Source of the DNA: Pomphorhynchus laevis
Lineage: Eukaryota; Acanthocephala; Palaeacanthocephala; Echinorhynchida; Pomphorhynchidae
Assembly: GCA_012934845.2 (NCBI GenBank)
Contig: WNNJ02001724.1
Span: forward strand, 62,001 to 126,000
Reading direction: 5' to 3'
DNA: 64,000 nt
Shown: piece by piece, positions 33,354-45,300 of the stretch
Numbering within the stretch: position 1 is the first letter of the stretch
How the letters are laid out: each line of letters starts with the position of its first letter
Made by a program: the position numbers and the translations under genes
Notes under the pieces: generated by a model
What the model was told of the DNA's origin: nothing
Database searches by the model: none
The model's input: only the letters and a program-made list of their open reading frames with translations

Positions 33354-36300
33354 GTTAGTGTTTTGTTAGTTAATCATAAATTTAAATATAATTTATTATG
33401 TTTGTATATAAATAATATTTAAAAAAGATAACATATCTCATATTTAGATCAATTCAGCCAACTGAGTCTACGTATTTAATATAATACAATGATATTAAAA
33501 AAGATAAATACAGGTGAACGTTTGTCTTCTTCGTAGAGAAATGTCATTATTTTAGCAAGACTGGCTGCTACCATCAGCCTACCATGCTCTTGCCCTTTAG
33601 AGCCGTCGCCAGAATGCTGACAGCATTTCCACATTGGATGTTGATGCTTACGTTTTGGAGGAGGTATGAAGTAGCACTTGAATCCCCGGTAACATGCTTC
33701 AATTTTTTTCCTATCTCGTTAACAAGATCCAAAGCGGAAGAGCCTAGTGATCCATAAGTATCTACTCCAAAAGAGCAAAATATGTAGGACATGGTCAAAT
33801 CGGCATATTTCAGCCGTTTGCGCTCTTCGGCATATGAAGCTGCTTCGCCCGCTCCTCTGGCTGCATTCTTAACATTGCTGGCTGCGTGGGTGTCCACGCA
33901 GGTGGTGTCCCACATCAAACATTTCCTTTCGCGCCAAGGGAAAATGGTAACTCCATCAGGACGTCGACCGTCCGATCTGCATACATTGGATGGCTCTAGA
34001 ATGTTTGGGGTGTTGACGGTGTTGAGGACTCTGCTTATCACTGAATTTATTTACGCGTGTCTGGGGAATCTGCCTCTCGAAATTCTGCATGCTAATCCGT
34101 GTCGTCTTGACTCATCAACAGACGCTCCACAATGACATATGTGTGGAGTACATGTAGAAAGGCCTAGTCTTAAGGAAATTCTCAATCTCACAACCTCGTC
34201 ATCGAGCAAAGTTCCCAGGGCACTAATCGGAACTGTGTTTAGCCAAGCACCAGACTCACTTGAGGAGACCCATAATTCGCAGGCGAGATGCCTCGCCTTC
34301 CGATCCTTCAATTAAAGATTCATGAGCTCGTTTAACGAGGGAAAACTAAAATACTGAGTTTTCATTGAAAACTAAAATACTGTTTTAGATGGGTTGTATA
34401 AACCCTTATATTTAACCAATCCACTTTCCAAAGTGGATTTAAGTATAGCAGCAAATCATCTTCAATTTTAGTCATTATCCTAATTATTGATTAATTATCT
34501 AAACATATTTATATTAATTTGTTGGATAAAAGATTAATTTAGCGCAATATATTTTTTGATCCTTTGTTTCTGTATCACATTTTGCATGCAGATATACATT
34601 CATTGAGTTCTACATGTTAAATTTTATGTTTGAATGGTTCAGGAGTACATGATACCTCGAACAATAATTTATTTCCTTTGTGTTAGTTCTATATAATTGG
34701 AATTAAATTAAATTTGCACAATTTAAATTCTTTTAAGTTGAAATATCTGTGCAGTCATTTGTACCATTGAAATTTGGATGACTATTTTGCCACTTTAATC
34801 CTATCTATAAGCCAACAGCAGTACGCTAAATTTCAGTATTGGTGGATTTTAACAGCTACTGATCCAATACAATTTCAATATTGGATCAGTAGCTGATGAA
34901 ATTCACCAATACTGAAATGTAGCGTACTGCTGTTGGCTTATAAATAGGATCAAAGTAGCTTGGAGGATAAAAAGTAGTCATCAAAATTTCAATAATTTAA
35001 ATTATCTTTACTACCAGATGATTGTAACGTGAAATACAACTTGTAGATTTATCAGCAATAAAAATTGTTTTATAAAAATTTTTTGTTCATTCAGAAATTA
35101 ATAGAGAGAGTGAATATAATTTTATTAAAAGCAATTTTAAATAAAAGTTCTAGTAACTTTCTCTTTTTGTCAGTTAATTAAAATAGTTCGTGAAATTATT
35201 ACGATGACTACTGCCATCGTCAGATTCATAAAGAATATAAAAAATAATTATTTTTTAATTTCTTTTTTAATTTAAAAAGAATTAAAACGAATATAAAATT
35301 GAGTTTTATCGTCGTAATACAGGGAGTACCACTTAATTTAATATTATTATTTAATTATAATAATATTTATTGTTATAACATGCAAGAAATAAAAAACATT
35401 ATGGGATCATAACATACAATATTCTTGATTATAACTAACTACTCATAAACTTACGGACGATACATATTCCTTTTAATTATATAGTTTATATTCTCAATTA
35501 ATGCCAAAGGGCAAACCTGTGACTGAGCTAAAATGCTGTTCATGCAATGTCCCAAACGTGAAATGCAAAGGCTGTCACTGTGCTAAGAAGAAATTTTTTG
35601 TTTAAACTGTTCCGCGGTAAATTGTACAAATCATCATGTTGATTCCAGTCCAACTGATATAAATAATGCGTCTATGTCAACCATAAAGCAAATTAATTCA
35701 AACCAATCAATGCCATATTATAAAGGTTGTAATGTTGCCCATCCGCTAAATATCGATAGCACATACGATACATCAGGGGACTCTGAAATTTTATCCGTAA
35801 TCGACATCTTTACGAGAGTTGTACATTGGCAACCTAATTTATTCAGACTTCCGAAATGTATAGAATCTAAACAATTTATATCAGAGCTTGCACGTATATA
35901 CAGGGATTTGTTAACTAATTCGGAAGATTTTCATAAGTACATAATCTTTAGTCATCTGATTCTACAAAGGAACGTACGTAATAATATTAAATCATTAAAA
36001 ACGACTTTATCTCGACGACTGGATCTGTGGTTCAAGAATGAATTTGGTAAATTATATGCGAAAGCCTTGGCGCTGCAAAGTATGAAAATATTGAAAGTGA
36101 AATCACCAAAAACGAATGACTGGCGCAAAAGCTTCATCTCACTAGTAGAGAGCTCTAGATTAAGCGCAGCGATGCATCTTTTAGATACTGAGTCTAAAGT
36201 TGGAATTACCTTACCACCTGATGATTTGGTTGGTTCTAGATACGTACGAGACTTATTACTTGATAAACACCCTATGCAAGCTCCATTGGATCCAGATGCT

Positions 36301-39300
36301 ATTAATTTGAAGGTCCAAATTACTATTCCAAGTTTCCATTTAGTGATATTCGATTCTATTAACAATGAATTAATTATACACATGGCCAAACAGGTGAAAG
36401 GCGGTGCAGGTCCTTCGGGCATAGATGCCTTAGCTTGGATGCATATGCTAACAAAGTTAGGTAACAAATCAATGTAATTGGATGAAGCTCTCTCAATATT
36501 TGCACGGTCTCTATCAACTGAACACTTGTCTAATTTTTTAAAAGTACTGACTACTTTTATAAAAGTAGCAACGGAACACTCTCCTAATGATGTTATAAAA
36601 GTACTGACTACTAATAGATTAATTGCCTTAACGAAAGAATCAGGAATAAGGCCTATAGGCATTGGAGACGTTAGTAGAAGAATAATGTCGAAGGCTATTC
36701 TCTCTCCTTTCTGACGACATGCAGCAAGTTTGTGGACTATTACAAATGTGTGCTGGTCAGCGAGCTGGAGTTGAGTGTGTCACCCATGCAGTTCGTGATT
36801 GCTTGTTCAGAAATCCTGACACAGTTCTTTTGGCGATCGACGCAGATAATGCATTTATAGAATTAACAGACCAGCAGCTCTTATTAACATTTCTCGCGTA
36901 TGTCCATCGATGTCTACAGTATTACTCAACCTCTATGATAGTCCATCCCAATTATCGATTGGGAATGAATTTATAACATCTTACGAAGGCTTCACAGAGG
37001 GCGATATACTAGCTATGTCTGCTTACACAGTAGTGACCATACCGCTATTGAAGTGTATCGAAGACAAATTCCCTCGTATAAATCAATTCTGGCACGCGGA
37101 TGATGGTAATTTTAGTCGGTGAACCTAATCAAATCTACAATTCATTAAAATTTCTATGCGAACACAGATCTGCTTTTGGATTCAATATAAATAAGGAAAA
37201 CTGTGTGCTGTTAACTACACCTGATAAAGCCTCTGCTATGTACCAACTATTTAAAGACACAGGAATAAAAATCGCCGTCGATGGAACCATAGTATTGGTT
37301 GCTCCGATCGGGGATGATAATTATATTTTTACAAAACGATAAGCTCTAAAATTTCTAAATACTGTTTACTTGATGATCGTTTAGCTAACGTCGGTGTTAT
37401 TGATTTACAGGTAAGCTATGCTAGTATGACCAGAGCTTTGCAGCATAAATATATACACATGCAACGAATGACGAATCGCTTAAATGGCTGGTTCGAAGAA
37501 TTAAATGATATTATTCAGCGTCACTTTGACGAACTTTTTAATTTGAACACAACAAACGACAATTCAATGTGGCCATTATTTTCGCTCCCATTAGGATATG
37601 GTGGACTAGGCATAGTTGACCCTCGAGTCACAGCGCAAGTAGAGTTCGAAAACTCTGAGAAGCTATGTCTTCCTTATTTAGCCGGCTTGTATGGGGTTGA
37701 GTTAAAGGCGGAGCAAGATAAATATATTTCCCAGATACGCACATCAAAAAACGAGATGCACAAATCCCAACTTATGAATAAGCTATCTGATTTAGATAAA
37801 ACGGCTAAATGCATATTGAAGCACCTACAAGTCAAGGGTGCTTCATCATGGCTATCCACGTATTCCACAAATGACCGTTGTACTCGTCTAAATAATATGG
37901 AATTTCAGGATTCAATTGGAGCTCGGTACAATAGACTGTCTCGTGATGTTCCTTTACATTGCCCATGCGTTGAACGAACATAACTGGCACACTCACTAAC
38001 TTGTTCAACTGGATGTCATCCTTCGATTAGACACGATTTGATTTGTGATATATTATCCAATTCCATGACCGAAATTTGCGATAATGTCCAGACAGAACCA
38101 GCATTGAAATCAGTTCACCATAGTATTGTGTTCGAACGCACAAGCACTTCTAGAGATCATGATTCACGTTAAGACATTGCTTGCTATGGATTTTACGGAT
38201 GTCGTTCTGAGCGAACTTTATTCGATACATGCATATTCAACGCATTCGCGCCGTCCAACCTCTCGAAGTCAACCACGTCCGCCTTTGAATTTCACGAAAA
38301 GCGAAAAATCGCAAATCATAAATTGAAAAATCATTTATTGGCAATTAGAAAAAGACACACATACGTAGAGGAATTGACACGTTTTCGGTCAACGATTGGT
38401 ATACAGCTGGCTCGCTTAATTTCTTTATGCGTTAGGGGTGCCCGTTCTGCTCGCAATTGCCCTGCGCACTAAATGGAAAAAAGTACAATATTTTTTTTAT
38501 TATTTGACGCATAACGGTTTTATGTTTGTTTGTACATTTTAAAGTTCTTATAAAAAATTATTCTTAAAAAAATTATAACATGCAAGACTATAGCCATGCA
38601 GCTATTTTGTTTGCTCACAGTAAAACTAAATTATTTGTCATCAAAATCTTCATCCGGATACAGGATATTGAAATTAGAATATGTGCAAAGCCATGCAATT
38701 AGCGTTTTCTTGAAGTGCACTCTATTTGATATAGTGACCATATTCTCTGGAAGTTTGTTCCAAAGCCTCACCACTCGATGAGAATAGCCGATATAGTCTT
38801 CCGAGTTTGCCGTGATGCAGGGTCTTCACAGTAAGAGAGTGACCTCGATAAGTAGTTCGCTGTCTTCGCTGAATACAGTCGACCGGGAATCCGTCACATT
38901 CGAATAACATATCCCTAAAACAAAAAATATCAATACATGCTATACCAGTACGGACTGAAGGAACTCCTATATTGCGCAAGCGGTCCTTATAAAACAATTT
39001 CCTTAGGAAATGGCACGATCTCGTGCCATTTCAAAATGCCACGGAAATACCGCAGGGATACAATATTCAATAATAGGACGAATAAGTGAATTGTAAATTA
39101 TTTTTAGACAGGAAGCCGATGGGTTACAAAAACATCTCCGGACCACAGCTAAGTTTCCTGGTCGTTTGGATGATTCTGCCCGTGTTTGGGCGATTTTTCA
39201 ATGACTTGTGCACATGCATTCCCAAATCTCTCGTGCATTGTACCTGCGTAATTGGCTAGGCATCTAATTTATATCTGAAAGGAAATTTCTTGTGTCCTAA

Positions 39301-42300
39301 GTGCATGTGGCAGCACTTGGATATATTTAACATTAGTCCTGTCTCATTACTCCACCTAACAATATTGTCTAAATCTTCCTGGATCAGAAAACAATCATGA
39401 TACGATTGAATGCACCGTCATAAGATGAGGTTATCTGCAAACGCTAGGATATTGCATTTCAGTCTTAATAACATATCCTGAAGGAAAATGTTGAACAGTC
39501 AAGGGCCGAAAACCGTACCTTGAGGCACTCAGGCACAAGCATGACATGGGGGTAGAATCACTACTGCCTAGCATAACTTGATATGACCGACCCTTAAAGA
39601 ACGAACTAATTCAACGAACTACATGGGGATCGAACCGTATTTAGCCAAAACTACTAGCAGAGGATAATGTGGTACTCGGTCAAAGGCCCTGCTTAAATCG
39701 ATAAAAATTACATCGACCCCATACCGATCCGCAACTATATCCGCCCAATTTTCACGAGCCATAATTAAATTACTGTGGCATGAACGACCAGTGCGAAATC
39801 CATGTTGAGAAGGGTTCAGAAGTTTAAATCTATCCATATGAGAAATTATGTATTTATGCACGAACCTTTCAAGACAATTACATACAACGCTTGTCAGACT
39901 TACAGGGCGATAATTGGACGGGTCTTCTATGTTCCCTTTTTTGGATATAGGAGTAATGTGAAATCGCTTTCACTGATCAGGGATACATGATGTACATAGA
40001 GACATGTTAAACATCTCTGATAATGGGAATGCTAGCAGGTTATGGAATTTTTGAAGAATAAAAGGATGAATGTCGTCCGACCCAGCTAACGTGTAACAAG
40101 ATAATTTACGCAATTCCCGTGATACCTCTACTGGAGAAATTAATGGCATATGGGAGACGAATGTCCTGGGAATTTGCGCTGAACCAAAGTCTGTAATTGG
40201 AGTGGGACAAATAAGATCAAAGACCTCTGCCAACATACTCACAACTTCGTCAGGATCTCTCGCAATCTTATCCTCATGGGTCAAAAGGGAAATTGATGGA
40301 ATAGCATTTCTGCTTTTATTTATTTTAGCTCCATAACGGATTGGAAGAAACTTTATATAATTCCAGGATTTTCGATTTATACTTTTGCCTCTTCAACAAT
40401 TTCATGTAGTTGAAGCGACGACGATACTGTAGATATTCTAACCGAAGTGTCTGATTATTCAGAGATGATTTGAAGAGTTTATTCCGTTTTTTTAAAAGTC
40501 CCACTAACTCATCGTCAAACCAAGCAGGCTTGCGTTTAGCAAGGTTTTGTAAGGGTTTCAATGGAGCGACGCAGTCTGTGATATATTTGAGGGAAGCTGA
40601 TAACGTATCTCAATCACGGACATGGGTAATGTCGCTATTATGAAGACCCATTCTAATTGCGAGCGTACGTAATAGATCAATATCCACTTTGTACCAGTTA
40701 CGTTTCAGATGTTTAGTCTCGGCAGGGTAGACATTGACAAGGGCACAAGATGTAAACTTAATGACAAGATGGTCACTGAGACCCTATGGGAGGATCATAT
40801 CGAATTTCATGGACATCTAGTAGAGATTTACTAAAAACTAAATCTAGCAAGGAAGGACTATGTCCCATAAACCTGGTTGCCTGAGTTACGTGTTGTATAA
40901 GATATAGATCATCAACGATAAAGTTCCATAATTCGGTGTCCAAATGGCATCCACCTTGATGACATTCGAATGAGGCATTCTCTGTTATATTTGAAATATT
41001 GAAGTCACCAAGAAGGATAAATTTAAACGACTTTGTGAGATCAGTAAGATATTCAATTAAACTTGGTGTCAAGCAAGAAGAGCGTGGAGCACGATAGAAT
41101 ACACAAATGGTCATGGTGATGTCACCTGATTCTATCATTAAAGAAAGTAACTCCAATTGTCCAATGCATTTAACTCCATTCGTCTGACATTTAATTATTT
41201 AAAGAAGAAAAGGCATCCGCCGACAGAACATTGTTCTTAAAACCAATATTTCGGTTTCCAAGCGAAACCATTTTCAAGGTAATTTTGTATGTTAATTATT
41301 TCTTAAACTTTTTTTACTTTACCTTAAAAAAAAGTCTGAGAAATAATTAACATACAATTACCTTAAAAATGGTTTCGCTTGGAAGCCGAAATATTGGTTT
41401 TAACAAAAATTTTCGGTCGGTGGACGCCTTTTCTTCTTTCAACAACAATGCGGACCGACATCTACTCGACTCTCTTTCATACATTTAATTAATATTAATA
41501 TAATTATATTTTAATATTGTTTAATTGCCAATTAAATAACTTCTAATGATGCTAAGAAATCTTGCTCAACAGTAATATTTAAGAAGCTATTTTGTCGAAT
41601 GACAACTTCTGAGATTTTTATCCTTCCTCACAAAGTGAAAAAATCAAAGCATTCGTTATATTTGTAGAAAATAATTGCTTTCCGAGATAATACATTGTAC
41701 AGACGAAATTTAATTTTGTCGATCAAGAAACTAATCCTATGCCTGTTTATATTTCAAGCACTTCTCTCTGTACATGACTGCTATTTAACCGATCAGTTTT
41801 TAAATTACACAATAAGTTTGAAATTTGATTTGATAAAGAGCTTTCAAGTACAATTTAATTTCAGGTCGTGTTTTCGTTCCCGATGATCGATTCGATTGGC
41901 TAAATAATGTCTACAAGCCCGTAAAGTAAATTATATTAAAATTTCAGTAAATATATGAAGTTTTATTTGCTTTTAGTAAAGTTCCGGCGTATTTAAATGT
42001 CACTGATATTGCAGGATTAGTAAAAGGTGCCCACGCAGGGGAAGGATTGGGAAACGAGTTTCTCTCAAATATCAAAGCATGCGACGGAATATTTCACATG
42101 ATACGTACGTTGTTTGTTTTGAACTCTTGCTATTTTTCTATTATTAATATTATTATAATCATTATTATTATAATGTAATATTAATATAATCGGAAAATAT
42201 TTAGAAATTTATTTAAATTTTTTGAAATTATTGAAATATAATATAATATAATATAAATTGAATTTTTACAATTTAAATTAGCTTTACTACTTGATGATTG

Positions 42301-45300
42301 TAACGGGAAATACAACTTGTCGATGTTTCAGTATTTTTGTAAAACAATGTCCGTTTTTATAATTTTTTGTAATATTAAATATTAGCTATGCATATCTAAT
42401 ATGGTCCTAATTAAACGATAATATTTTTAACTATAACTTTTCAAAACAATTTTTATATATTAATATATTGATATTAACATTAAAATATTAATTGAAATTT
42501 TGATGACTATTTTTATTATGCACGTTACTTTAATGCTATCTATAAGCCAACAGTAGTACGCTACATTTACAATTTGTAAACCTCATCAGCTATTGATCGA
42601 ATACTTACGTTTCACTTTTCGGTCCTTTTAATGTTAACTAACGATCGCTCGACTCGTCTGCTTCTATTAGCATATTTAAAAAAAGACTTTCGTCTTACAT
42701 TTTACAAATTTAATTGAAATCATTTCTGATTTCTAATTAAATCAGCTTTGGTAGGGGAAAGTTCTACTTTAGATTTGAAATTATTTTTATTTCAATTTAT
42801 CACTAAACTGCATGTTGTCACGCTATTCTATACACTGAAAGAACTACAATTTTTCGTAAGAATGCAAATCATATCACTTTATTGAAGCTACATATGTTGC
42901 AATGTTGACCCAAGATTTCAGGTATTGTAGCATACTTTGTATAGGTACGTTACATTGAGTTACATATCTTCACGGCTAGTATTAGTCAAGAAAAATAGCC
43001 GAGTCTACATATTTTATAAATATATATTTTAATCTTAAGAATTTTTTTAAAATTCTAATCCTTATATTCCAATAATCCTTCTAATCACCTCGAATCTTAT
43101 ATTATAAGATTATAATATAATCTTATAATATAATATTAAGATTATAAGGATTAAGATTATAATATAATCTTAAGATTGTTATATTGAAGGTCATCAGAAT
43201 GAAGTTTTGTTACCTGAAGGTCATCAGGTTTTATTTCTCATTCAATTTTTTGTTGTTGGCTGATTTGATTTGAAATCAGAAATGATTTTAATTAAATTTG
43301 CAAAATGTAAGACATCAAAGTCTTTCATTAAATTTAATTGTCAGTAAAAGCAGACGAGTCGAGTGATCGTCAGCCAAGCATTAAAAAGACCCAAACGTTA
43401 AACGTTGGTATTGAATGAATAGCTGATGAGGTCCATCAATACTGAAATGTAGCGTACTGCTGTTGGCTTATAGATAGGATTAAAGTAGCGTTCATTATAA
43501 AATAGTCATCACAATTTCAATGGTAACAATGACTGCACAGGTATATAAACTTAAAATTAATGTTAATATTAACTTTAATATTGTTAATATTAATGCGCAC
43601 CATTTATTAAGGGGCGTTTTCAAACGAGGAAATTGTACATGTGGATGGTGATGTTAATCCTGTGAGAGATATTGAAACTATCCAAGAAGAGCTAATGTAA
43701 GTTTAACCACAATATTACTACACCTTTTTTACTATACTATCGTCAAAAAATAACGAAAAACTTTAGCAAAATAAGTAAGAAAACTTTTCTAATATTATTG
43801 ATATCAGTAAAATATTAATATTTATTTATATTTTATATTAATAAAATATTGTTTGAAATGAATATAATATAAATAATACTTTTTAATTATTTAACACAAT
43901 CGTCCAAAGTTTACATTTAGGATACGAGAGAAAATTAGATGAATGCCCATTTATGTCGAGTAGCATTTACATTTTATGTTATTAAAAGTCATGATGCAAA
44001 TTACGAAATTAACTCAATATAATTTTTTGACATTACAGTTAAAAGGATAATGTACAATTAAAAAGATATAAAAATCATAATAATTGTAGATTATAACTTA
44101 TGTTTTTTGAACTGGTAAACATTTTATAGTTTTGCTATAGCTTCCAAATAAATTCTCTATCACAATCAATAATTTCGGTATAACAATTTAATTATTTTAG
44201 AGTTATTAACTAATAATTATAATTTTATTATTGTAATTTTATTAATGTTTAATTCTATTTTATTTCAATAATGTGTTTTAGAAAGCTTGACTTTAACTCA
44301 TAACTTTGCTAAAATATTTGGAATATAATAATTTTATTATTGCGTGTATTGATAATTATTAGTTAATTTTCTCTTTTACCAAACGTACTTTTTAGTTAAA
44401 TTGTATTCTTTTCGTTTTTTTTACATAATTGAATTCTGATACATCGTCTGTTATTTATTAGCCAATTCATAAACATTAACATTTTAAATGTTAATTTTTT
44501 ATTTTTACTTTATATAAATTATAAAAAATCTTATAACAATTATTAATTTTTTTATTAATATTATTTGTATATTTTTAGTTTTTTTATAACAATTATTTAT
44601 TATTTATAATTATTTACCTTTTTACTATTTAATTTATGTATTTCGATTTGGCACTTTTTTTCTTTTTTATTTTATATTAAATACGTAGACTCAGTTATTT
44701 GATCTGATAAATTTATGTATAAAATAAAATGAAAAAATAAAATGAGAAAATGTTTTTTCTTTTTATATTTATCTGATAAATTTATTAAATTAAGATTAAA
44801 AGACATTAACTCGATAAAAAAAGCAACCGCATATGTTAACAGAAGAATTTTGCGATCAGTGGACCCTCAATTAAAATTTGAATTGGTAACGAGATTATGC
44901 TTTAAAATTTATGTTACCTTTAAATCAGTTTTGAAGCATTTTGTAATTCAGTTATGATGCTGTAGGCTGTCTAAATATTGCAATTATTTTTCATTATTTG
45001 TAAATTTAATCTAAGATTTAGAATTTCTTCTCCGTTTAAGAAGCATTTGTTAACTGATTTGAATTGTTATAAATGTAAATATTAAATATTCTATTTTTTC
45101 TATTTTTAACTCATTAGTCATTCAATAGTTACTACTATTCATGTATTTTAATATGCATGTATATCATATACATAATATTATATTATATCAATATTATAAT
45201 ATTAATATAATATTGATAATATAATATATAATATTAATATTATATCATTCTTATTTATAAAATTTATAAATTTATTTATAAAATAAAATGAAAAAATAAA

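Larger units (their letters stand above)
42491..43521. repeat. Long inverted repeat, arms about 260 bp
   Basis: The left arm (42491-42750) and right arm (43255-43521) are inverted and about 80 percent alike: ATTGAAATT-TGATGACTAT, CTATCTATAAGCCAACAG, GTACGCTACATTT, CTCATCAGC, GACGAGTCGAGTGATCG, AAATCATTTCTGATTT. The middle 500 bp is AT-rich with no ORF, so it is a non-autonomous fold-back element. It lies in OLA1 intron 4. Sequence next to the left arm (42275-42355) recurs beside the 34.8-kb fold-back (34999-35075). Each arm holds a permuted hammerhead-like motif. Confidence 0.8.

Noticed and set aside
33131-33358. A short 75-codon gene at the OLA1 start
   Set aside because: Reading on past 33228 loses the GKS motif. 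Splicing a 42-nt intron restores it and the whole OLA1 frame.
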